NCBI GenBank assembly: GCA_943914115.1
Contig: CALUAU010000131.1
Coordinates: forward strand, 1-5,302
Reading direction: 5' to 3'
From: an uncultured Microbacteriaceae bacterium
Lineage (GTDB): Bacteria; Actinomycetota; Actinomycetes; Actinomycetales; Microbacteriaceae
Length of the DNA: 5,302 nt
Under the pieces are notes generated by a model that saw only the letters and a program-made list of their open reading frames with translations, had not been told where the DNA came from and did not search any database. This document shows, in pieces, positions 1-4,975 of the stretch. The translations under genes were made by a program, and so were the position numbers. Within the stretch, counting starts at the first letter, position 1. Every line of letters starts with the position of its first letter.

Positions 1-1683
1 CTCACAATCGACCTCGGTTTTGCCTGGTTTGAACTCGATTCGGGCCGGTCGGTGGCATTTGTGGATGTGCCCGGTCACGAGCGATTTATCGGCAATATGC
101 TTGCCGGGCTCGGCCCCGCACCGGTGGTGCTTTTCGTGGTCGCGGCCGACCAGGGGTGGCAGCCGCAGTCGACCGACCACCTTGCCGCGGCGGTGGCGCT
201 CGGCATCCGGCACGGCGTGGTGGCACTCACCCGCACCGACCTTGCCGACGACACACAACTCGACACCACCACCGCGCAGGTGCGGCAACAGCTGGCGCCA
301 ACCGCGCTCGCGGATGCGCCGATCGTGCCGGTGTGTGCGCTGGATGGCAGCGGGCTGCACGAGCTGCGCGAGGCATTCGATGCAACACTCGCGCAGCTAC
401 CTGAACCGGATGCATCCGCCCCGATAAGAATGTGGCTTGACCGGGCATTTACTATTTCGGGGGCGGGCACTGTGGTCACCGGCACGCTCGCCGAGGGAGC
501 CCTCGAGGTTGATCAACAGCTTGAGCTGTGGCGCGGGGATGCAGATCCGGTGGCGGTGCAGGTGCGCGGCCTGCAGCGCGGCAAACACGACGAGACTCGA
601 GTGACCGGTGTGAGCCGAGTGGCGGTGAATCTGCGGGGTGTCCCTTCTGGGGTCGCGGCACGCGGGCAGGCGCTCGTGACCCCGCAGCGTTGGTGGGCGA
701 GCGACTCGGTGGATGTGCGTCGCGTCAGCGGGCCGGCGTTCGACGAGCTGCCGCGCGAGGTGATTGCCCACCTCGGCACCGCGGCAATTGAGGCGACCGT
801 GCGCGAGTTCGGTGCCGAACATGCGCGGCTGCATTTTGCTGCCGAGTTGCCGCTGCAGATTGGTGACCGGCTCGTGCTGCGCGCACCTGGCGCGGCCGTG
901 GGAATTGGCGGCGCGCTGGTGCTGGATGTTGACCCGCCGCAGCTGCGTCGGCGCGGTGCCGGACGCCGCCGCGAGGCCGAACTCGCGGGCATGGCCGACA
1001 CCGGGTCGATCGTGCACGAGGTGGCGCGGCGTGGTGCGATGCCGGCGGCGGTGGTCAAACAGTTTGGCATCGAGGTGCCGGATGAACTGCCGAATGAGCT
1101 CGTGCGAATTGGTGCGTGGCTTGCCACTAAGGATGCGCTGCTGGGCTGGGCGCGACAGCTGCGGAAGCTCGTGGCCGATGACGCCGCGGCCGATCCGCTC
1201 AGCGTGGGCGTAACCCGGGATGCGGTCGTGGACGCGCTGGTGGTTCCGGATGCGGAACTGCTGGGCGCGGTGGTGCGGCTGGCAAAACTCGAGGTGCGTG
1301 ACGGGAGGATTTGCGCCGCACAGCGCGCCGCCACACTCGGGCCCATCGAGGCGGCGGTGGCAAAACTTGAAACCCAGTTGCGCACGGCGCCGTTTGTGGC
1401 GCCGGATGCCGACACGCTCGCGGCGCTCAAACTTGGGCGTCGAGAACTCGCGGCGGCTGAGCGTGCAGGGCGGTTGCTGCGCATCGCCGAGGGGATCGTG
1501 TTGCTACCGGATGCGCCGGCGCGGGCGGCAGCAATACTGCGCGAGCTGCCGCAGCCGTTCACCGTCAGCGAGGCGCGGCAGCGGCTTGACACCAGTCGGC
1601 GCGTGGCGGTGCCACTTCTCGAGCTGCTCGACCGCCGCCGGCTCACCAGGCGTGTTGACGACAGCCGGCGCACGGTGCTGTAA
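1..1683 (+). CDS. selB: Selenocysteine-specific translation elongation factor SelB, 5' end missing
   Basis: SelB is a GTPase that brings selenocysteyl-tRNA to a UGA codon marked by a SECIS hairpin in the mRNA. The reading frame is open from base 1, so the start lies upstream. The first residues, LTIDLGFAW, are the SelB switch I/G2 region, so only about 40 residues with the P-loop (GHVDHGKS in the family) are absent. Seen here, in window residues: G3 motif DVPGHERF at 22-29; G4-like TRTD at 77-80, where classical GTPases have NKxD and SelB proteins often TKxD; G5-like CALDGSGL at 112-119; and the domain II hallmark RAFTISGAGTVVTGT at 148-162. Domain III follows, then a long C-terminal part ending in a winged helix (about 519-560, PFTVSEARQRL...TSRRVAVPLLE), the family's SECIS-binding region. 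560 residues remain, ending in TAA, consistent with the usual length near 600. Lysines are mostly AAA, unlike the AAG-rich ribosomal genes downstream. An in-frame GTG at 52 falls inside the G domain and is not the real start. selA and the Sec tRNA gene would be expected upstream, outside the window. Confidence 0.95.
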   Translation, partial: LTIDLGFAWFELDSGRSVAFVDVPGHERFIGNMLAGLGPAPVVLFVVAADQGWQPQSTDHLAAAVALGIRHGVVALTRTDLADDTQLDTTTAQVRQQLAPTALADAPIVPVCALDGSGLHELREAFDATLAQLPEPDASAPIRMWLDRAFTISGAGTVVTGTLAEGALEVDQQLELWRGDADPVAVQVRGLQRGKHDETRVTGVSRVAVNLRGVPSGVAARGQALVTPQRWWASDSVDVRRVSGPAFDELPREVIAHLGTAAIEATVREFGAEHARLHFAAELPLQIGDRLVLRAPGAAVGIGGALVLDVDPPQLRRRGAGRRREAELAGMADTGSIVHEVARRGAMPAAVVKQFGIEVPDELPNELVRIGAWLATKDALLGWARQLRKLVADDAAADPLSVGVTRDAVVDALVVPDAELLGAVVRLAKLEVRDGRICAAQRAATLGPIEAAVAKLETQLRTAPFVAPDADTLAALKLGRRELAAAERAGRLLRIAEGIVLLPDAPARAAAILRELPQPFTVSEARQRLDTSRRVAVPLLELLDRRRLTRRVDDSRRTVL

Positions 1684-1710
1684 GTGGCCCTGAGCCAGCC
1701 GCGATACGAA
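1684..1710. other. Short convergent gap between selB and sdaA
   Basis: Only 27 bases separate the TAA of selB from the TAG of sdaA on the other strand. The best inverted repeat I see is a 4-bp stem (TGGC at 1685-1688, GCCA at 1694-1697) without a T-run, too weak for an intrinsic terminator. The two transcripts therefore probably overlap at their 3' ends or end by Rho. Confidence 0.6.
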
Positions 1711-3108
1711 CTAGCATTCGACGACGTTAACCGCGAGCCCGCCGAGCGCGGTCTCCTTGTATTTTGCACTCATATCGCGGCCCGTTTCGCGCATCGTGAC
1801 AATCACATCATCCAGTGACACAAAGTGTGACCCGTCACCCATCATCGCCATTTTTGCCGCGTTCACCGCGGTGGATGCCGCAATCGCATTGCGTTCGATA
1901 CAGGGAATTTGCACGAGGCCGGCAATCGGGTCGCAGGTGAGCCCGAGGTGGTGCTCCATTGCGATTTCGGCAGCGTTTTCAACCTGCGGGGGAGTGCCGC
2001 CGAGCACCTGCGCGAGACCGGCGGCGGCCATGGCCGAGGCCGATCCCACCTCGCCCTGGCAGCCAACTTCGGCACCCGAAATGGATGCGTGACGTTTAAT
2101 GAGCCCACCGATTGCGGCCGCCGCGAGCAAAAAGTCGGCGATCACGGCCTGCTTTTGGGGTGCATCCCAATGTTTCGCACCGGGCAAATAGTGGGTGGCA
2201 TAGAACAGTACGGCCGGAATAATTCCGGCGGCGCCGTTGGTTGGGGCGGTCACGATGCGGCCGCCCGAAGCGTTTTCTTCATTAACCGCGAGCGCCACGA
2301 GATTCGTCCACTCCTGCCAGAACCGTTCTTCGCGATGGGGATCAAGCTGGCGCAGGCGAGTGTGCCATGCGGGTGAGCGGCGACGCACCTGCAGGCCACC
2401 CGGAAGCGCTCCGCTGCGGCGGATCGCCGAGTCTTTGCACGCCTCCATCACCTCCCACAGTTCACTCAGGCGCGCCCGCACCTCGGTTTCGGGGCGGGAT
2501 GCGCACTCGTTCGCCAGCATCAGCTCGGCAACCGACATGCCCGTTTCGTCGCAGGCCTGCAGCAGCTCGGCACCCGAAGTGAACGGATGCGGCACGGCGA
2601 CGGCAGCGTCAGCTGCGGCATCCTGGCCCTCGAGTTCAACTGCGCCACCGCCGATCGAATACCAGGTCTGCGTGAGCAGTTCGGTGCCGTCGGCACCCAC
2701 CGCAGCTAACCGCATCCCGTTGGTGTGACGCGGCAGGGTGGTGAGCGGACGCAGCACAATATCGTCGACGCCAAGTTTGATGGGTATCGATATTTGCCCG
2801 AGCTGTTCGGCAACGCGCACGATGCCGGTGGTGCGCTGGCGTTCGCGAGCCGCATCAGCCTGGTCGGGGAGTGTTGCGGAGGGGTCGTATCCTTCCAGTC
2901 CCAACAGCACCGCCTCGAGGGTGCCGTGGCCCTTACCGGTGGCTGCGAGCGAACCGAACAGGTCGATGCGGATTGTGGTAAGGCTAGCGAACCGGTCGTC
3001 GTTGACCAGGGTTTGCACAAATGCGCGCGCGGCCCGCATTGGGCCGACAGTGTGTGAGCTTGAAGGTCCCAGACCGATCTGAAACAGCTCAAAGCAGCTG
3101 ATATTCAC
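1711..3108 (-). CDS. sdaA: L-serine ammonia-lyase (L-serine dehydratase), iron-sulphur dependent, single-chain type
   Basis: This enzyme deaminates L-serine to pyruvate and ammonia in the cytoplasm with a [4Fe-4S] cluster instead of pyridoxal phosphate. The product has the fused beta-alpha architecture: an N-terminal beta domain (about 1-155) opening with FELFQIG and GPSSSHT (14-20), and an alpha domain (about 190-460). The three cluster cysteines are Cys350 (GCQGEVG), Cys392 (TCDPIAG) and Cys403 (QIPCIERN). The last residue is Cys465. As I recall the Legionella pneumophila enzyme, its cluster cysteines are 343, 385 and 396 and its C-terminal Cys458 enters the active site as the fourth iron ligand; all four are offset here by exactly seven. 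I chose the GTG at 3106-3108: it gives MNISCFELF, matching the family N-terminus, and lies seven bases after a TAGCAT box. A TTG at 3112-3114 would add two residues; neither start has a clear Shine-Dalgarno. The gene is convergent with selB and divergent from rpmB. Function is confident, exact start less so. Confidence 0.95.
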   Translation of the reverse strand: MNISCFELFQIGLGPSSSHTVGPMRAARAFVQTLVNDDRFASLTTIRIDLFGSLAATGKGHGTLEAVLLGLEGYDPSATLPDQADAARERQRTTGIVRVAEQLGQISIPIKLGVDDIVLRPLTTLPRHTNGMRLAAVGADGTELLTQTWYSIGGGAVELEGQDAAADAAVAVPHPFTSGAELLQACDETGMSVAELMLANECASRPETEVRARLSELWEVMEACKDSAIRRSGALPGGLQVRRRSPAWHTRLRQLDPHREERFWQEWTNLVALAVNEENASGGRIVTAPTNGAAGIIPAVLFYATHYLPGAKHWDAPQKQAVIADFLLAAAAIGGLIKRHASISGAEVGCQGEVGSASAMAAAGLAQVLGGTPPQVENAAEIAMEHHLGLTCDPIAGLVQIPCIERNAIAASTAVNAAKMAMMGDGSHFVSLDDVIVTMRETGRDMSAKYKETALGGLAVNVVEC

Positions 3109-3115
3109 GGGCAAG

Positions 3116-3121
3116 ATGCTA
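3116..3121 (-). promoter_or_regulatory. Putative -10 box of sdaA, suggesting a leaderless transcript
   Basis: On the minus strand the hexamer reads TAGCAT, fitting the actinobacterial TAnnnT consensus. Seven bases separate it from the GTG at 3108, so transcription would begin at or next to the start codon. This fits the lack of a Shine-Dalgarno. No good -35 is visible: hexamers at 17-18 bp spacing read AGCAAG or CAGCAA. Confidence 0.45.
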
Positions 3122-3225
3122 AACGGCGCGGCTGCCTGCTTGCTGGGCTATTGCTGGGGTTTGGATGCTCGCAGCGGATGCGTTTGCTGCCGGGCGAGGC
3201 TGCCTGTTTTGGGTCGGATTCGTCA

Positions 3226-3254
3226 TTGTGTGGATGCGCGCGCTCGGGTATAGT
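3226..3254 (+). promoter_or_regulatory. Probable sigma-70-type promoter of the rpmB-rpmG-rpsN operon
   Basis: A -35-like TTGTGT (3226-3231) and a -10-like TATAGT (3249-3254) are separated by exactly 17 bp. Both fit housekeeping consensus reasonably well and TATAGT stands out in a G+C-rich region. Transcription would start near 3261, leaving a leader of about 118 bases before the rpmB ATG. Confidence 0.6.
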
Positions 3255-3340
3255 TGTCAGCTGGCTCACTTGGGTTCCCCTCGGGTGAGACCGTGGCGAG
3301 TTGCCGACTGGCGGCGCTTGCTGCAGACAAGAGATCTTGG

Positions 3341-3360
3341 GCGACGCTTCCCGGCGTCGC
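3341..3360 (+). promoter_or_regulatory. Hairpin in the rpmB leader just upstream of the ribosome binding site
   Basis: GCGACGC (3341-3347) and GCGTCGC (3354-3360) form a perfect 7-bp stem with a 6-base loop. It ends seven bases before the AAGGAG Shine-Dalgarno (3368-3373). Ribosomal protein operons are often controlled through leader structures bound by one of their own products, so this is a candidate site, but no known leader family is recognised. Confidence 0.35.
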
Positions 3361-3378
3361 GGTACTGAAGGAGAAACC

Positions 3379-3615
3379 ATGGCAGCAGTGTGCATGGTGA
3401 CGGGAACCACCCCCGGTTTCGGTCACAACGTATCCCACTCGAATCGCCGCACCAAGCGTCGGTTCGACCCGAATATTCAAAAGAAGACGTACTACGTGCC
3501 GTCGCTGAAGCGTAAGGTGACCCTCACGCTCTCGGCCCGTGGCATCAAGGTCGTTGACGCCCGCGGCATCGACGCGGTGGTTGCCGACCTGATCAAGAAG
3601 GGTGTGAAGCTCTAA
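3379..3615 (+). CDS. rpmB: Large ribosomal subunit protein bL28, zinc-free (C-minus) form
   Basis: L28 is a small basic protein of the 50S subunit. The 78-residue product begins MAAVCMVTGTTPGFGHNVSHS and continues with RRTKRRFDPNIQKK, the core L28 signature. In zinc-binding actinobacterial L28 the N-terminus carries CxxCG and a second Cys pair lies before an IK motif. Here the first pair is reduced to a lone Cys5 (CMVTG) and the second is replaced by LSARGIK, so this is the zinc-independent form. The ATG at 3379 has a good Shine-Dalgarno (AAGGAG, 3368-3373). An in-frame upstream ATG at 3301 would only add non-conserved residues and overlaps the leader hairpin, so I reject it. First gene of a three-gene operon; its TAA overlaps the next ATG by one base (TAATG), indicating translational coupling with rpmG. 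Confidence 0.96.
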   Translation: MAAVCMVTGTTPGFGHNVSHSNRRTKRRFDPNIQKKTYYVPSLKRKVTLTLSARGIKVVDARGIDAVVADLIKKGVKL

Positions 3616-3785
3616 TGGCGAAGAAGTCACAGGACGTCCGTCCCATCATCAAGCTCCGCTCGACCGCGGGTACCGGCTACACCTACGTCACGAAGAAGAA
3701 CCGTCGGAACACCCCCGACCGCCTCGTGCTGAAGAAGTACGACCCGGTGATCCGCAAGCACGTTGAATTCCGCGAGGAGCGATAG
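3615..3785 (+). CDS. rpmG: Large ribosomal subunit protein bL33, zinc-free (C-minus) form
   Basis: L33 is a small 50S subunit protein. Translating from the ATG that overlaps the rpmB stop gives 56 residues: MAKKSQDVRPIIKLRSTAGT, then GYTYVTKKNRRNTPDRLVLK and a KYDPVIRKHVEFREER tail, the typical L33 sequence. It has no cysteine at all, whereas zinc-binding L33 has two CxxC pairs, so it is the C-minus form. Lysine codons are all AAG, as expected for a highly expressed gene. The overlap with rpmB, and only three bases between its TAG and the rpsN ATG, place it in the middle of a coupled operon. Confidence 0.96.
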   Translation: MAKKSQDVRPIIKLRSTAGTGYTYVTKKNRRNTPDRLVLKKYDPVIRKHVEFREER

Positions 3786-3788
3786 ATC

Positions 3789-4094
3789 ATGGCGAAGAAG
3801 AGCAAGATTGCAAAGAACGAGCAGCGCAAAGAAATCGTTGCCCGCTACGCCGAGCGTCGCGCACAGCTGAAGAAGCAGCTCATCGACCCGAACGGCACCG
3901 ACGAGTCGCGCGAGGAGGCCCGCGTGGCACTGCAGAAGCTGCCCCGCGACGCTTCGCCGGTGCGCGTGCGCAGCCGCGACGCCATCGACGGCCGTCCCCG
4001 TGGTGTGCTCTCGGAGTACGGCATCTCGCGTGTCCGTTTCCGCGAGATGGCGCACCGTGGCGAGCTGCCCGGCATCCGCAAGTCGAGCTGGTAA
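3789..4094 (+). CDS. rpsN: Small ribosomal subunit protein uS14, long zinc-free (C-minus) form
   Basis: S14 is a 30S head protein. The product is 101 residues, the length of the long bacterial form; the short zinc-binding form is about 61 residues with CxxC pairs. There is no cysteine. Recognisable segments are the N-terminal MAKKSKIAKNEQRKEIVARY, the central LQKLPRDASPVRVRSRD and the C-terminal signature GISRVRFREMAHRGELPGIR ending KSSW. A GAGGAG Shine-Dalgarno lies inside the end of rpmG (3774-3779), nine bases before the ATG. It is the last gene of the operon: a 12-bp terminator hairpin follows 22 bases after the TAA. As I recall, Micrococcus luteus lacks rpsN in its spc operon, so in related actinobacteria this linked copy may be the only S14; the window cannot show that. 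Confidence 0.97.
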   Translation: MAKKSKIAKNEQRKEIVARYAERRAQLKKQLIDPNGTDESREEARVALQKLPRDASPVRVRSRDAIDGRPRGVLSEYGISRVRFREMAHRGELPGIRKSSW

Positions 4095-4116
4095 GCACCG
4101 CTTTTTAACTCACGCA

Positions 4117-4151
4117 CGAGCCGCATCCTTTTCTCTTGGGGATGCGGCTCG
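4117..4151 (+). terminator. Terminator of the rpmB-rpmG-rpsN operon, built from an inverted pair of GGATGC
   Basis: A perfect 12-bp stem (CGAGCCGCATCC at 4117-4128, GGATGCGGCTCG at 4140-4151) encloses an 11-base loop. It starts 22 bases after the rpsN stop. Only a short T-run (GTTT near 4155-4158) follows, as is common for actinobacterial terminators. Each arm carries one copy of the over-represented hexamer. Confidence 0.8.
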
Positions 4152-4255
4152 GCGCGTTTCCGCGGCGCCGGCGCGTTGCGTCGCTGCGTTCCGCCCGCGC
4201 ACCCGCCGCGCCGCGTCCCCGCTGCGCTCGCGTCGCCGTGCCACGTTTCTGCGGG

Positions 4256-4321
4256 ATTTGTGTGTCTCCGTGTTAAATGTGTGTGCTCTGCCACATACAA
4301 ATGACGCGGACACACACAAAT
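4256..4321 (+). repeat. Imperfect 30-bp inverted repeat with a 6-base loop
   Basis: The left arm 4256-4285 pairs with the right arm 4292-4321. By hand alignment 24 of 30 positions are Watson-Crick; three of the six mismatches become G-U pairs in plus-strand RNA, leaving a C-C mismatch and two A-A mismatches. The outer 17 bases alone (4257-4273 and 4304-4320) match at 15. The loop is CTCTGC. I count 29 G+C in 66 bases (44%), well below the flanks. It could be a structured RNA, a remnant of a small mobile palindrome or a protein-binding site. Confidence 0.6.
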
Positions 4322-4419
4322 GGTGGGATGAGCGGGGGCGCGAGGGCGGCGCGCACGTGCACGCAGCGAGAACGCGGCGTCGCGCCCTCGATGCTCAAGC
4401 GCACCGCGTCCGGGAAACG

Positions 4420-4451
4420 GCGTGGGCCGCCCCGAACGGAGCGGCCCACGC
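4420..4451 (-). terminator. Terminator of the HU gene
   Basis: An 11-bp perfect stem (4420-4430 with 4441-4451; core CGTGGGCCGC/GCGGCCCACG) encloses 10 bases and lies 16 bases beyond the HU stop on the minus strand. The T-run TTTTTT (4462-4467) sits between the stop codon and the stem, not after it; only TTT follows the stem. It is therefore a strong hairpin without a classical U-tail, and could also stop plus-strand transcription. Confidence 0.75.
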
Positions 4452-4467
4452 GGTCAGCAGCAAAAAA

Positions 4468-4761
4468 CTACTTCACAGCGTTCTTGAGCTTCGAACCAGC
4501 CGAGATCTTGACGCCCTTCGAAGCGGGGATCTGGATCTCTTCCTTGGTGCGCGGGTTGCGGCCCACGCGAGCGGCGCGCTGGGTCTGCTCAACCGAAAGC
4601 CAGCCGGGGATGGTGACCTTGGTACCCTCAGCGGCGTGCTTAGCGAACTGCTGGAACAGAGCGTCGAGCACACCGTTCACGGTTGCCTGGCTCTGGCCGG
4701 TCTCAGCTGCGATCGCTGCGACGAGGTCGGTCTTGTTAACGGTTGGCTTCTTCTCTGCCAT
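4468..4761 (-). CDS. Nucleoid-associated DNA-binding protein HU
   Basis: HU is a small dimeric protein that binds and bends DNA with little sequence preference and compacts the nucleoid. The 97-residue product starts MAEKKPTVNKTDLVAAIAAE, contains the helical dimerisation part (about 9-45), the beta arm with GRNPRT (67-72), whose Pro70 is the residue that intercalates into DNA in this family, and ends in the conserved KGVKISAGSKLKNAVK. Start: ATG at 4759-4761 with a near-perfect AGGAGGA (4766-4772) five bases upstream; an upstream in-frame ATG at 4801-4803 would add 14 residues ahead of this ribosome site and is rejected. It lacks the long Lys/Ala-rich tail of mycobacterial and Streptomyces HupS/HupB-type proteins. 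The gene stands alone, convergent with rpsN and divergent from the CtaG-like gene. IHF is less likely, given the short length and sequence. Confidence 0.96.
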   Translation of the reverse strand: MAEKKPTVNKTDLVAAIAAETGQSQATVNGVLDALFQQFAKHAAEGTKVTIPGWLSVEQTQRAARVGRNPRTKEEIQIPASKGVKISAGSKLKNAVK

Positions 4762-4857
4762 GGGGTCCTCCTGGGAATTCTGCGTCCACGGATGCGGTCG
4801 CAATCCGGGTTAGGTTTGGGCGTGCCCGGCACTTCATCTGTGCAGCGCAACGTCGCC

Positions 4858-4866
4858 AAACTAGCA
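4858..4866 (-). promoter_or_regulatory. Possible extended -10 promoter of the HU gene
   Basis: On the minus strand the bases read TGCTAGTTT, a TGn motif followed by TAGTTT (4858-4863). Transcription would start near 4851, giving a leader of about 90 bases. No -35 is recognisable at 16-19 bp spacing, which extended -10 promoters can tolerate. The phased A/T tracts lie just upstream. Confidence 0.35.
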
Positions 4867-4888
4867 CCGTTCGCGCGTGTTCCTTGTG

Positions 4889-4975
4889 TTTGAGCGGGTT
4901 TTGGGCGAATTTCGTTAGGATTTTCGGCATTTTCTCGGGCAAATGGCACGAAATCGCACGAAATCGCACGAAAAA
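4889..4975. promoter_or_regulatory. Helically phased A/T tracts, candidate intrinsically curved DNA
   Basis: Nine A or T tracts of 3-5 bases are centred at about 4890, 4900.5, 4910, 4922, 4931, 4942.5, 4952.5, 4962.5 and 4973. The mean spacing is 10.4 bp, close to the DNA helical repeat, in an otherwise G+C-rich region. Such phasing is known to produce a net bend. It lies upstream of the probable HU promoter and could be an upstream activating element or a site for HU itself. Confidence 0.55.
4946..4973 (+). repeat. 10-bp tandem repeat, 2.8 copies
   Basis: The unit GCACGAAATC occurs at 4946-4955 and 4956-4965, followed by a partial copy GCACGAAA at 4966-4973. The unit length equals about one helical turn, so every copy shows the same face. 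It forms the right part of the phased A-tract region. Confidence 0.85.

Larger units (their letters stand above)
3109..3378. other. Divergent intergenic region between sdaA and rpmB
   Basis: No coding sequence is supported here. It holds the probable sdaA promoter at its left end, the rpmB operon promoter near 3226-3254, a leader of roughly 118 bases with a hairpin before rpmB, and three copies of GGATGC (3163, 3176, 3232). I looked for an AT-rich Zur-like palindrome around the rpmB promoter and found none. Confidence 0.7.
4095..4467. other. Convergent non-coding region between rpsN and the HU gene
   Basis: About 370 bases without a believable gene. Going right: the rpsN terminator (4117-4151), a very G+C-rich low-complexity stretch (4152-4255), an AT-richer imperfect palindrome (4256-4321), another G+C-rich stretch with an 8-bp inverted repeat (CGAGGGCG 4341-4348, CGCCCTCG 4383-4390), and the HU terminator (4420-4451). 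The open frames across it lack ribosome binding sites and run antisense through the HU gene. Confidence 0.7.

Noticed and set aside
229..240. G4 motif of SelB reads TRTD rather than NKxD, suggesting a defective GTPase
   Set aside because: SelB proteins commonly have Thr at the Asn position (TKxD), and Lys-to-Arg is conservative; the essential Asp is kept, so this is family variation.
513..1769. A 418-codon minus-strand open frame antisense to selB
   Set aside because: Its Ser/Arg/Thr-rich translation is the typical shadow of a G+C-rich gene; selB in the other frame carries clear family motifs.
1757..3082. Several plus-strand open frames within the sdaA region
   Set aside because: All are antisense to sdaA, which has full-length family similarity and conserved cluster cysteines.
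4341..4390. 8-bp inverted repeat CGAGGGCG/CGCCCTCG as a structured RNA
   Set aside because: The arms are 34 bases apart in extremely G+C-rich sequence, where such matches arise easily; listed only as content of the intergenic region.
4462..4467. T-run on the minus strand directly after the HU stop as an intrinsic terminator tail
   Set aside because: No hairpin lies just upstream of it within the gene end; the strong stem is downstream, so the T-run is in the wrong place.
4000..4893. A 297-codon plus-strand open frame running through rpsN's end, the intergenic region and antisense to the HU gene
   Set aside because: It overlaps two certain genes in other frames, has no ribosome binding site, and its length follows from G+C-rich sequence with few stop codons.
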